This document shows, piece after piece, positions 34,620 through 46,512 of a DNA stretch of 64,000 nucleotides. Each line of letters opens with the position of its first letter. The stretch's first letter is position 1. A model generated the notes under the pieces. The model did no database searches. It was not told the origin of the DNA and saw only the letters and a list, made by a program, of their open reading frames with translations. Location: the NCBI GenBank assembly GCA_948567375.1, contig OX419759.1:55405493-55469492 (forward strand), given 5' to 3'. Both the position numbers and the translations under genes were made by a program. This stretch comes from Lunularia cruciata (lineage: Eukaryota > Streptophyta > Marchantiopsida > Lunulariales > Lunulariaceae).

Positions 34620-35400
34620 TTGCACTTTGTATGAGTGACTGCATGCTTAATTGAGTGGGAGTGAGGAATTTTGATGTATGAGCATAAGCAATTGAGTGAG
34701 GGGAATCATTCATGTGGAACTGGATATGCAACTCTAGTGACTCTAAAAAGGTCAGGAACAATATAGTGATAGGCTACCAAACATCTAGAGTATTGTTAAG
34801 TAACAATATTTTGGTAAGATTAAGCAGCATGTTGGTTCAAGACTCCTTTGATATATTGCCTTTTGGGAAGGGTAGAAAAATACTCATGATTGTGATTGTC
34901 AAGGTCATAGGACACTCAGGATTCTTACCTCCACTTTGTATGCGCATTCTAAGATATAGTGTCTAGTACCTCGTGGTCAAGTTTATCTTGAATGCTTACC
35001 AATCTTGTAATACAAAAAAAGTACTTTGACTACCCGAGTGACTCAACAATACTAATCTAGAATTGGTTGTGTTAAGTGGGTTGTAACCCAAGGCTATGTG
35101 ACCTTTGTTACAAATGAATCATCATATTCAAGAATACTTTAGATTAAATCTATAGTGAGCATGATTATTGGGGAATTTTATTCTTGTTTAAGGTAAGAAT
35201 AGAGGTGGTGGCTCTACCTTCTTTGGGCAATGAATTTCCCCATGAGGTTAAATACAAAAGAATAGATTGTCATCTTTGTGATACTTTATCTTAGTTTTAG
35301 CCACTTTCAACTCCTATACTCATGGAGCTCACCTATTCTTACCAAATTGTTACAAATTTGAATGACACCAAGGCATTACAATACATATAATTAGGGGATT
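34620..35400 (+). repeat. Dispersed repeat, copy 2
   Basis: Shares with copy 1 and copy 3 a GAGTGGGAGTGAGGAA start, CTTTTGGGAAGGGTAGAAA, an AATGAATCATCA phrase, and a CATGAGGTTAAAT-type phrase followed by TTTTAGCCACTTTCAACTCC. Confidence 0.55.
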
Positions 35401-35559
35401 TTTGGTAAATCATGACCATTAAATTTCCTCCATGGAAGAGTAGTAATACTATGTAAACCAAGTTCATTTTTTCAATTATCCAATTAGTCAACTCTTTGTT
35501 AACAAAGATTTTTACTCAAAAGACCTCTATGATCTTTTTGTGTATGTTGTTTGCATTCT

Positions 35560-36320
35560 ACATGCTGGATTGTTGCCGGGTTGAGTAGTAGTGAGGAACT
35601 GGAAGTAGGGGCGTGAGTGCTTGAGTGAAGAGAATTAGTTCCACTTGTATGGAGTGTTGGATCCTTAGGGTTCTAAATAGTCATGACAATGCAATGAGTC
35701 GCTAATGAGTACCAAGAGCATCATAAAGTAACATGGTAACAAAAAGCAAGGCAATATGATCCATCCTTGATTCCTTCAGGATTTCTGCCTTGGGAAATAG
35801 CACATTTGCTATGGTTGTAATTATCAAAATGATAGGACCTTCATGGTGAAACTACCCAAGAAGTAGGAACATGATTGTAGTGGGCACAATGCTTGTTATG
35901 CTGATGAACTTTGGCATGTTCAGATAGTCAAGATGCTAATCAAGTCTAAATTTTTAACAAAGAGTAGGAACTAACAACCATTGGCCAAGTAACGTCTTTA
36001 ATGTAGAGTGAATTGCAAAGCAAAGTGACCTTAATGATTAATGAACCATCACCTTTAAATAATTTGGAAAGGATCCATAGTGAAAGTGATTATTGTTTTC
36101 CATTTTTTTAGTGTGCCACAAAGGATGACTCTACCCTCTTCTAGGAATAATACTGCACAAGAGGTTGAACAAAAATCAATAAAGAATCAACCATGTGACA
36201 CTTTCCTTCATCATCTAGTGATTTTGAACTCGTATCTCAGTATAGACAACTTTTTCTGACTGTTTTGTAGCATTTTGGTATACTTTGAGTCACTTCATTA
36301 ATCGTACCTCAATATTTTAA
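35560..36320 (+). repeat. Dispersed repeat, copy 3
   Basis: Starts GAGTAGTAGTGAGGAACT and continues with CCTTGGGAAATAG, AATGAACCATCACCTTTAAA, CAAGAGGTTGAAC and a closing phrase near 36,230. It lies in tandem after copy 2. Confidence 0.55.
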
Positions 36321-38210
36321 TCTTACTTGATAAAACTACATCTAAAACTAACATCAGAACTAAGTTTGTAGTTTAATTTCCTGAGGTAATTTAACTTGAA
36401 AGAATTAACTAAGAAGGTATAATGTTTTGATGACTTAAATATAGATAAAGACTTAAAGTAGCTAGAAATTAGTAACTAAATCAATGAAAAAAGCACTTTG
36501 AGCAAAGAAATACTTAAACTAATATTGAACTCTTCATCTACTTTCTTTTGGTTCACATGTTTTCTGACAATGTCATAATATAATATAATGTCAAATATAG
36601 ACTAGAATCAAATGAAAAATGATATACTTTCTCTTTTAAGAAAGAGTTCCTTTTTAATAATTCTAATATTGAGTGTAAATTTTTTTCACAACTTAATCTT
36701 TTTCTCAAGCTCAAAAATAAAATAAACCTTGATAACAATTAGTTATTAAAATAGAAGTAAAAAAAGAAGAAGCTGAAAATACATTTTATATATGAAGAGA
36801 TTTGAATATTATCAAAATTATCTGAGATGAAATTTTAATCTTCTTTATTTATAATTGTAAATATCAAGATTGAGATATCTATCTAAATCACTTGTGTTCT
36901 TATGATCCAACACCAAGATATTAAATTTTCTTTATATATTTTTGCAGATTAAAATCTCTAAGTGACTAGGATTCTAAGATCTATTGAAGAAAAGGTAAAT
37001 TTATAATAATTTGTGTATTTATTTTAGGCTTTGTAAGATAATTGACCAACCATATCAATAGTCAAAGTATGAAAGACTTTGTTAATTCAAGATAGAAATT
37101 ATAAAGGAAATACAATCAAAGTAAGATTCAACTTATATATTCCTTTCACTTGATCTAGACATAACGTTGTAATCTTGACATAAGTCACTCAGGGATTGAA
37201 GGATAGGATATTACAACTTCTACTATTTTTTCTGATTCAATTGCAATTGTTCCTTGAAGCATATTATTATAAGTGTTTAGCAAAGAAAGAAGGAAATATT
37301 ATGATTGAGATTGATAGTAAATATCAACCCTTATCAAATCTTATTATGAAATTAGTAAAAATTCGTCTATAAACTAAGCTTCTTCATATAACTAAAACTA
37401 CAATTGGTCACATTTTGAAACTCACTTTGAACTTTGTGGGATCTTATGAATAAACAGAAAATAGCGTAGTTTGTGATCGATTATGAAAGTTCTTTGAATG
37501 CTTCTTTCTTAGCAAAAAATGATAAGTTTTGTTGTATGCATTAAAGCGAACAACATAGTTTAGAGAATAGTTTTTAGTTCAGCATATAAAAGTTGGAATA
37601 TTTTACAGAGAAATTGAACTAGATAAAAATGTAACATTTCTTAGAAGACATAGGTTTTTGATGTAGAAATTATACTAAAGAAATTGTAATTTTTATCATT
37701 CAATAGAGAAAATGAGCTAAAATAATGTCTTGATAGTAAATAAATGGATAGAATAATTACAGTTCTGATAAATTTTTGTGTTTTAGGATGGATTTGAGAT
37801 ATTTACTTATTTGTATTGAGTAATATAATACATTTTGAAAACGTTTTGCTTTTTCTTGATACCTCTATCTAGATTGTTATTAATGACTTGCCAGAATGCG
37901 ACAACCAAAAAAGATTAATAGACACTAAACCCTAAACCTTAAAATACTAATCTTTATTGGAACTGAAGTATCAATATCCATCTTAGAATCAACAAAGAGT
38001 AATGAGCGACAATCTGAATAAAAGAATTGTTTAGGTACCGCAGTTGATTCTTGACCCCTCTTTTTTTTGATGAGTCAAACGGTAGATATGAATAAAATTA
38101 TTCTACATCAATAGCTGGTCAAAATAAGAACTCCAAGTGTTAATCTGACCATAACTACAAGTACATTTATCTTTGTTTATTTAATGAAATTGTTTTTAGC
38201 CATGTAAGGT
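36321..38210. other. AT-rich spacer
   Basis: Very AT-rich with no frame over about 60 codons that looks like protein. Nothing recognised. Confidence 0.4.
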
Positions 38211-38280
38211 GATTAGCGCAGTACAACGGAAAGTTGTATGCTGCATTCGGGAAGGATGAATCGTTCCTAAAGAAAAGAAT
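38211..38280 (+). other. Plastid-type group II intron domain V/VI fragment
   Basis: TTAGCGCAGTACAACGGAAA followed by GTTGTATGCTGCATTCGG folds as a domain V hairpin: an AGC triad, a stem GCAGTACAAC/GTTGTA-CTGC with a two-base bulge (TG), and a GAAA-containing loop. It is followed by GGAAGGATGAATCGTTCC, which forms a domain VI-like stem. From memory this closely resembles the 3' end of the plastid trnI-GAU intron. No tRNA exon follows, so it would be a short nuclear insertion of plastid DNA. Assignment to that intron is established-knowledge recall, not a search result. Confidence 0.55.
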
Positions 38281-40098
38281 ATGTATTCCATTTTTTTTGG
38301 TTGATATTTATGATTAGTTGCTTAAGCGTCCAGTGTAAGCTTGGTATCATTTACCTTATAGATCTTTTCAATCATCTATAAAATGTAAGTATCACAAAAT
38401 TATATTATATATTTGGAATTTATGTTTCGTTAATGTGGCAATACCCTTTTAGTGAAAGTCCTTTGAAATTATAGAATATTTCAAGTTCTGCCCATCCACT
38501 TTGACCAAGCTTGAGGTACTCGTACTCTCTTATGTTTAAGATCCTTGAGGAGCTTAATTGATAATAAGTGAACACTATTATTTTTGGATCTAGATACACG
38601 ATTCGAGGATAAGATTTTCAGTTTAGATCTTTAAAGTATTAAACTGTAAGGTTTTGGTGAATATGTAATTGATATGTAAGATTTCTTGTAAGTGTAAGCA
38701 TCTTCCTTTCATTAGTAATATAGAGTAAATATTAAAATTCACGGGAACTTATTTAACGAGTGTACATATTTTTTCTTACTGATTCATAAAATATGGTTTA
38801 TCTGGTACGTGTAAGAGGTGAGAGGAGCTCATTAAATATGCCGCATCCTCTTTTCTCGTCTCTAATGATATGAATTAATGCATGCTCGTAATATTTTATT
38901 TGCAATACTGGGTTCATGTAATATAGAAAATGGAATTGATATGGAATGTAATTGTCACATAATAGTATTTACTATCATAAGGATAATATGAGAACTAAGA
39001 TATAGTGACAAAATTTGAAAATATATCAAATATATATGATCACTTGAACACAAAGTGAATACTGTGGCTTTCACTTCCAAGTTTATGGAATTGTTACAAA
39101 AATTGATTAATAACCCTATATGTCAATATGACACCTTTTAAACAAGATTTGATAGATCTGGAGATTCATATTTGTATAGGGAAATCCTAGATCTGTTTAA
39201 GAAGTCCCTCCACAAATGTGGATCAAGTAATTAACAAATAATTCTTTTTATAAAACACCTCCTCACACATCCCATAGATTATTATGGCTCATCCATAGAA
39301 CATTGTTTGATGTAATTCATTTGGTAGGTGAATTGAATATCCTTCCTGTTCAAACAAACTTTTATTAAGACATTAACTTGTCAGTTTGTTGTGGCAAACT
39401 TGTACGCTTGCTTTAGCTCCAATAAGTGCTTCTCAACTCCCACTTATGACAATTGCAGCGTATCGCTTGAATTACCATCCCGTTGCAGTGGATTTGAAAA
39501 CTTAACTTGAATATACTTGTACAGGCAATCATGATATAAGACTAAGTTGTCACACAGCTTAACCTGGTGTATAGTCGAGGCATTCTTGCATTTTGAAGAA
39601 AACAATTATGAAGATATAATTGAAATTTAGATTGTGAAGAAATGCCTAAAGTCAAGAAATGATTTGACTTTAGGCGGATAGCTAGAAATGACACGATACA
39701 TATTACTCCATTTATATGATAGATAATGTTCCAGTACAAGTAAATGATGGGAGCTGTGAACCCACCTCACACCACCTCACTTCTTTACTTCCTTCCTTTA
39801 CTGTACTGGACAGGGTCCAAATAAACCAATCAAACCACTCTCTTAGATTATTATGCCAGATTTTGCTATGCATAATCGTTTAATCACGTAATCATCTAGA
39901 ACGTAGCGGGCAGTGCAAGCAAGATTGGAATCTTTCTGCCTTTGAGATGGTGGAGAGTATTTCTCAAAATTGACCTGCTAAGTGACCTTGTGGTATCTGG
40001 CATGAGCTTGGCTAAAATATGCTGTAAAAGTAATCCTGTGCCATGCAATAGCAATCCTGTGCCAATCTGATTGTGTGTAATCTGATTAGAAGTGTTAG
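38281..40098. other. AT-rich spacer
   Basis: No supported gene or repeat. Composition becomes more balanced after about 39,750, ahead of the exon-like frame at 40,099. Confidence 0.35.
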
Positions 40099-40880
40099 AA
40101 TAGGGGAGATGCTGAAATTCGGGATGCCGTTATCATTCCTATTCATACTATCAACTCAGAAGAAGGACCGAAAATGTTCTTGAATCGGTCGGGTCCTGAT
40201 GGTGACAACCTTCTCGAGTTAGATCTTCTGAAGGTAATGATTCGTTTCATTGTATGAAGTCAATACGATTTACGCACGCAATGTGATGATTAATTACATG
40301 GGGACATGGACAACAAGACAGTCGATATCAGCTAAACATGAACTATTTCTAGAATTGCTGACGGTGGCCAAAACTGGTTACGAGTAGTGCAGGATGTAGT
40401 AGATGACATGATCCACATACTATAATCCATTGATAATCGAAACTTATCGAGCATCTTCAAAAGTGCTCGGAGCTCTCCATGAAATGCTGACAAAGGTGTG
40501 AGGGAAGTAGGAGTGAGGATCTTCAACCAGATGAGGCGCGATCTGGGGGCTCAGCTTATTCGGGAGTGTACTCGTGTCTCTTCTAGCCTCCTAGCATACC
40601 CGCGCGGATTTTGGTCCTCAACGGAACTTCTGTCAACAGATCTATCTGATACCGAGTTAGAATTTTTGCGTATCTTGGATATATTTGATGGAACTCTGCT
40701 TCCTGAATTTGTCATGAAAGAAGCATGGAACAACTTACAGCACCAAAATCTTGGTGTCTTGGTTGTCGTTGAGAGTCTGTCTTTGGAAGGACTTATCCGA
40801 GTTGAGTTGCTCCTGTTCCTTCTTTGCAACGAGTTATATCTATGCACCCCATGCGGAAGCAATATTTTCTAGAATCGAAA
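40099..40880 (+). pseudogene. NLR-like relic with winged-helix-type segment
   Basis: A first exon-like frame, 40,099-40,233, ends at a good donor (CTGAAG|GTAATG) and includes FLNRSGPDGDNLLELDLLK. A second frame, 40,498-40,872, contains LSDTELEFLRILDIFDGTLL then PEFVMKEAWNNLQ, with the pattern of the winged-helix region that follows NB-ARC in plant NLRs. A late frame change (about 40,800) and a stop at 40,870 end it. No P-loop is visible nearby, so the family call rests on one segment. It might instead be the 5' part of the ROCO gene further right. Confidence 0.4.
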
Positions 40881-42160
40881 TCATGCAACCCCACCTCTGT
40901 GTTAAATTCGGGGTCCACGTTGAGACGTGCACTTGATAAAAAGTGTTTTGCTCAGAGCCCTCTCGGTCATCGGTGGTGGCTTGAAATCTAGCTGTCTGAC
41001 TGAGAAAATACCTCAACTTAATTTATTTTCTTCTCCGGTCTTCCACGATCGCATGTGGATAAATCCAACTTTAGTAGCTCTTCTGGCCACGGAGACAGGG
41101 CAAACCAAGATGTCTTGCTGGAATCTTCAGGGCTGAAAAGGTGAGTAGATTCCGCTAACTACGTTACTATATTAAAATTTCTCGTACGTGACTCAGATTC
41201 TTCTTTCTTTATATAGACAGATCCTGAATTCTGTGTATTAACACATACATCCTGTTTGCAGATGTTTTCAGACGGTTTGAACAACGGTTCTGGACGAAAG
41301 TTCAAAGTTTTACTTGCCAAGGATCTTTCTCTGAGTCACAATGAATTGCAATTGCCTGGACTTTGTGCGGGCTTCATTTTTACCAGATTGATCGATCCAA
41401 TAATTTCCTTTCAGCTCTTCTCCAGCATATCCTTGGTGCTGATCCGCGATTCTGCTCATCTTCCGCTGGGTATCTTCCCTGTTTAGATTAACTGCGGTTC
41501 AATTTGCATCCTTGGCAGGCCCTCTCGCGTTGGTCGAGCACTAGGGCCCTGTTCACGCTTGCATTTCATTACTTCCATATGCATGTTCCCTACTAAGTGG
41601 GTTCTGGATCCCCCGTTCTTCGAACGCCTTCTGCTCCCATCGCTCAAATATCGTGCTGATCTCTGATGCAGATAATAACTCGTTGTTGAGACCTGTAAAT
41701 GGTGATCAGAAAAAGCTAATTGAAGTTATAGAAGATATACTTGTATAAGGACAAAGTTTGTTCAAAGTGCTTCCAAGAACAAAAAGATGTTAGAGAAGCA
41801 GTTGGAGGACTCAGACACATTATTGTTACGAGTGAACAACCAGTGCGGAGTACTGAAGGGAAGTGGACTGAGAAGAAGTCGAGCGAAGTATGTTCCTCTC
41901 TTCCACAAGTTGTTTTCCAAGTCCGATTGATTTCTTTTGTACCTGATCAACAAACATGACTGGAACGTCACTGGTTTCAATCATAGCTCTCCTGGGGATA
42001 ATGATGCCGGGGATTTATTGATGGAAATTCGAGCGTCCTTTCCTGTAATCTTGTGTTTTGTGCGTGTGCTTGTACTGGCTGAATTGATAATCGAAAAGAA
42101 GGAAACGTGGTGTAGAGATCCTGCGGATAGTTCCAAACATTAATCTTAATTGTTTCGTCC
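40881..42160. other. Possible intron or exon remnants between the 40 kb and 42.5 kb genes
   Basis: Several short plus-strand frames (40,927-41,136; 41,256-41,486; 41,741-41,959) have protein-like composition but no recognisable motif. Candidate splice sites are frequent. These may be remnants of N-terminal exons of the ROCO gene. Confidence 0.25.
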
Positions 42161-42523
42161 ATGTGCCCCAGGCAGAAGAGCGTTTCATGGTCGTTGGCGA
42201 CAGCAGGAGTATCTGATGGTCAAAATGTTGACCACGATCACACTACTGATCATGAGCGAGTTCCAGGTATGTCACACCTCAGGGTTCTAATTCCATACGA
42301 TTTCATGGTGACTAATGAAGTAAGAGGATAAAAATTCAGGAAGCAAACGTATCAGGAAAAGATTACGGTAGTCATGTTGCTGCCGCTGGAATCAGCGTCT
42401 CTTTCTTTCGTATGCCTAGTCCCGGGCTTTGGAGTCATTGGTACTATGGCTATCTTCAAAGACGTAATGGATTTATTACACGTCAATTCTACTTTGAGAT
42501 CAGTTGATTTGTGTTTCGGTTAG
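42161..42523 (+). other. Candidate upstream exons of the ROCO pseudogene
   Basis: A GT..AG pair (CCAG|GTATGT near 42,270 and ATTCAG|GAAGC near 42,340) joins two open stretches, one readable as VKMLTTITLLIMSEFQ continuing to EANVSGKDYGSHVAAAG. The reading frame relative to the next exon is uncertain. Confidence 0.3.
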
Positions 42524-42650
42524 GACGATGGCAAGCGAGCATTGGTCGATGCGGGTCAGACACCGGGTCGATCACGGAACGCGTTTCTGAATGGCGTGGG
42601 GCTGAAATTCAACAACCCAAGAGTTGGGCTATGCGGCTCGGTTCATGCAG

Positions 42651-44132
42651 GTAATATGATTTTCTTTTTCACGGACTGAGATTTATTTTCGTTTAACTTA
42701 GTGCTAGACAATGTAATTCTCCAATTCAGCAGACATTTTTGAATGCTCAAACGATTGGGTCTCCGGATTCGAGAAAGTTTTACATCTTATAATTTGTTTC
42801 TTAGAAGTTGTAGACATAATATGGACGATTGAATATCTAATTCAATCGTGTTCGAGACCAATTCGAGAACGTTGTGTAGGCTTAGATTGGGATTGTTTGA
42901 ATCAAGACAGAATGAAAATTACAGTGTGTGCAGTTTTAGTTTGTATTGGTATTAAAAATTATAAATTATTACAATGTTACTGATACAGTGAATACTCGTG
43001 TATAGCAAGGTTCACCAGGTTCGCCGGTCGGACTCTGTATTTAGTGATTAGCAACGATTACGGTTCCTAAGTTGGAAAACGCGACAACGGAAAAAGAGCG
43101 TATTACGCCTTACGGAAACGATTACTAGCGTACAGATCTTAAGAGTTCCCCTTATCCGTGCTAGAAAATGTGTTTTCACCATATCATATTAAATCTGGAC
43201 TCTTATTTTAACGTGGCTTGATATTTCAACTCTTTATTCTTAGCACTTCCTTGAGTGAGATTTTCCAGTACTCGAAGAATTGACGTGACGTAAAGTAATT
43301 GAGAATTGAGAATTGAATTGGCGTCAAACTTGCGAGTGCGATGGATATGTTTAAGAGACAACGATGATATTGAATGAATGATTATAAAGTATTGACGGCG
43401 CGGATCATTTCCCTCCCCATCGGAAGTCCCCTCGAGCGCTAATGCGTTTACTCGCAGTAAACTCAAGAGAGGCTCATTTCGGAGTGTCAGTGAGATTTCT
43501 AATTTGCGGAATAACCACTTCACACGTGCAGAATATTTAAACCTGACATGAGTCTAAGGGGTGTTTAGGGACTTTGCGGACAACGTTAGTACACATTACT
43601 GTTTGACGTTAAAAGATTTAATTCACTGGCTGTAGTCAAATAGAAGAAGTATTTAAATCATGCATGGGTTTGATTCTCTCCACTATATTCTCTGACAGTC
43701 TGTTAATGTTGATTGTTCCTGGAGTACTGCGAGACTTCATACTGCCAGTTTACTTACTTCGTAGTCCAATTTATAGACTATATAAATTCGACGTCCAAAG
43801 TTCTGGTGAATTTTCATTGTGACAATACTCATGGCATGGCATGCTTCCGAGCTTCTATATCTTACATGTATTGCAGTGGCTTTCATGTTACTGAAGCATC
43901 ACTGTTGTTGAGGTTTATCCTCGTTCTGTCTAGTCTGATGTATGCATCTCCGTGATCTGTCTCTAACATAATATCTCATGGTACCCTTTATCATTCCAGA
44001 GAACATTAAAGTATGAACGCCTTCCATAGAAACTTAAAGAATTTAACTCTGCTTTGTTTTATTCGCTTGGCTTTGTATTGTGAAACCTTTGCTAATACAC
44101 GCGGCGGCTATCACGATCACTGTTCTCCGTAG
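42651..44132 (+). other. 1.48-kb intron of the ROCO pseudogene
   Basis: Bordered by GTAATATG and TTCTCCGTAG and splits the P-loop glycine codon. A minus-strand frame of 106 codons inside it (43,523-43,203) has no recognisable motif and I regard it as chance. Confidence 0.6.
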
Positions 44133-44690
44133 GAAAGACGCAGCTGAGGGAGACGAGGATGCGAATAATTTGAAACGAATCCAAGTTGGGAAAAAAGATA
44201 CGTAACGCGTAGCGGAGATCAAAAGGGACCGAAGTTGAGTTGCTGAAAAATGATAAGGAGATGCAAGTGACCAAATGGAATATAGCTGGCCAGCACATCT
44301 TTCGAGCACTCCAGGACGTGTTGTTTCCGCAAGCGCCTCAACCATCCATCCTTCCTGTTCGTATTCAGCCCGTTTGATGAAGTGAAGAAGCAAATCAAAC
44401 CTGACCTTCAGTTGTCACTCTCACTGGAACTGGAAGAATGGCTCAGCTTCATCATCTCCAACTCCCAAATTATGGGCCATAGTCTCCCACAGGTACTTGT
44501 GGTTCTAACCCAATCCGATAAGATGACATCAAGCAATCACAAACCGGACTGGGCAAGCAGAAGAGTGAAAGCTTTGCGGGAGAAATTCCAAGATGTTATT
44601 GAGCTGTCACCGGAGCTCAATGCTGATCGTTTCTGTCTTGATGCTACAAGTAGAGAGCATGTTGCTCCTGCCTTGGACCGGGTTCTTCAC

Positions 44691-44780
44691 CTCTTCAGAA
44701 CCCAGTTTCAAGAACGGTTTCCATCTGTCCCTGACCTATTCAGAACCAAGTTTCAGAAACGGTTTCAACCTGTCCCTGAA
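44691..44780 (+). repeat. 45-bp in-frame tandem duplication in the ROCO gene
   Basis: 44,691-44,735 and 44,736-44,780 encode LFRTQFQERFPSVPD and LFRTKFQKRFQPVPE. It lies between the Roc G4 motif and the COR core and is unlikely to be a family feature. Confidence 0.85.
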
Positions 44781-45474
44781 GTTTGTGTAGAACTTAGTTC
44801 GCTTCTAGTACGCGAACACCTTCGCATACCAAGCTTCCCTGTCTGCGAGCTTAAAGATTTTCACACTTTCTGCATAGCGAAATCAGAAAACCTGAAAATA
44901 TTAGAATTGGTAGAGTCGAAGCTAACAGATGTCTTGGGTGCAATCGACTCGTACTTGCATGACGTGGGGAGTATTTATCTCATTCCTGATTCCAGTCTAG
45001 TAGAAGTGGGTCCAAATTGGCTCTCCCAGGGTTTCTTAGGTAAGTTGATCACATGCGGACAAACCTTTCAAGCACAAGCTTATGATGATGCGAATGCAGA
45101 TGGAAGTTCAACTCCCGGTAATGCTCATTTTAGTGAATCTGGATTTGTTAGCGAAGTTATTTTGGATCAAATCCTACAACGCATTGTTGATGAAGAAATG
45201 CGGTTGAAAAGGAAACCAGTGAGTATGGAGATCCTCAAAACTCTTCTGGTAAAACTATTCTTGAGTTTCAAAGTAGACGATGGTGATGAACCACTCGAAA
45301 CCCGATACTTCATCCCACACATTGTCTGCAAAGGTGAAATGGATCTCCGACCGTCATGGAATTCTGCGACCACCGGCGAGCATCATTATTTAGGCTTTCG
45401 ACTGCAGTGACGAGACCGGAGGACATCATTGACTTCGGCCTTTTTTGCTCGGCTACAGGTAAAACCGTTACTCT

Positions 45475-45765
45475 ATAAGGTAAACTTAAACACCTTCTTA
45501 TAAAAGGCAAACCTAGGTACTCATCTATACGAAGCAACCTAATGCACATCTACACATGGCAAACCTAAGCGCCCAATTATGTATGGCACCTATCCATGCA
45601 CAAGAAACTTTGTGCCAACTAAATTTTGGCATCCAACTATGAAAGGAAAACCTAGGCGCTTATCTATGCAAGGCAACTTGAAAATCCATCTACACATAGC
45701 AAACTTGGGCGGGATATACTCAAATGCTTACATATGCATAAAAACCTTAGGCACCTATCTGTCTT
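45475..45765. repeat. Satellite-like array, block A (about 27-bp period)
   Basis: Degenerate units of the type CAAACCTAGGCACCTATCTA followed by TGCATGG or similar. It begins immediately after the truncated COR coding sequence. Confidence 0.75.
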
Positions 45766-46024
45766 GTCACAACATTTATGATGTCTAAGTTAGATTGCTC
45801 GGACGTTGGAGTGGTAGTGTTAGTAGTTAGAGATATTATGGTAGTTCTTCATTGATTTGTTGATAGCTCAATTTCATGTTAGTGCTACTAATTACATGGT
45901 GAAACCCACCTTCACTTGCATCACTTGCACCATCAGTGGGACTGTTAGGGCTGGAGACCTAGGTCAAAATCAGAGGAATACCTTTGAAGTGCAGTTCTAC
46001 AGAGTTTATTTCTTTGATATTTAG
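45766..46024. other. Short spacer between array block A and the solo LTR
   Basis: No recognisable feature. Confidence 0.3.
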
Positions 46025-46512
46025 TGTAATAATATGAAGTGTTCCGATGAGTCAGTCAAGGCTAATGAAGTAGAAAATAGGCCAAATTAATCTAAAATAT
46101 TCTAGAAATATCTAGGAAACTACTTGACATCATCCAAGTATTGGATAATATGCATCCCAAATGGTGACTTCTAAGAGGAAGCTTTTTGGGAAGTTTCCTG
46201 ACTAGCTTAGCTTGCACCTCAAATAGGTAGCTTCTAGAAGGAAGCTTCTTGGGAAGCTTCTAACTAGTTTAGCTTGCACATCAAGTAGGTGGTTTCTAGA
46301 AAAAAAAAATTTGAAAAACTTCCCCGTTAACTTGGCTTGCACTCCAAAAAACGACTTTAAGAAGCTTCTTGAGAAACTTCTCAAGAGTCTTGTATGCTCC
46401 CTATAAATATCAAATCCCAAGTTGATGCTAGACATTTAGAGTTTTCACTCATTCAGTGTCACAATGTGATTTTCCATTCTCTTATTTTTCTCCTCAATCT
46501 TGATCTTTTACA
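46025..46512 (+). repeat. Solo LTR of the chromovirus family
   Basis: Begins TGTAATAATATGAAGTG and ends CTTTTACA like the LTRs at 52 kb, with a TATA box (CTATAAATA) near 46,400. It is flanked by the perfect 5-bp duplication TTTAG (46,020-46,024 and 46,513-46,517). No primer-binding site or gag follows, so it is a solo LTR left by recombination. It carries more internal AAGCTTC units (488 bp) than the 52 kb copies. Confidence 0.85.

Larger units (their letters stand above)
42524..45458 (+). pseudogene. Roc-COR (ROCO) GTPase pseudogene, 3' truncated
   Basis: Exon 42,524-42,650 ends in NPRVGLCGSVHAG. A phase-1 intron (42,651-44,132, GTAATA..CCGTAG) joins it to an exon starting KTQL, giving a Ras-like P-loop GSVHAGKT. 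The next exon contains switch I (RSKGTEV, about 44,213), G3 (WNIAGQ, about 44,276), G4 (TQSDK, about 44,510) and a COR domain (YLHDVGSIYL..VGPNWLSQGFLGKLI, about 44,950-45,050). Roc-COR proteins are dimeric GTPases; in plants they include TORNADO1-like proteins. It is inactivated by stops at 44,171 and 44,210, a frameshift near 44,345 and a stop at 45,408; the COR frame visibly continues past that stop (TSLTSAFFARLQ) until the satellite array begins. LRRs expected upstream were not seen. Confidence 0.75.

Noticed and set aside
43203-43523. Minus-strand 106-codon frame
   Set aside because: Lies inside the inferred ROCO intron and has no recognisable features.
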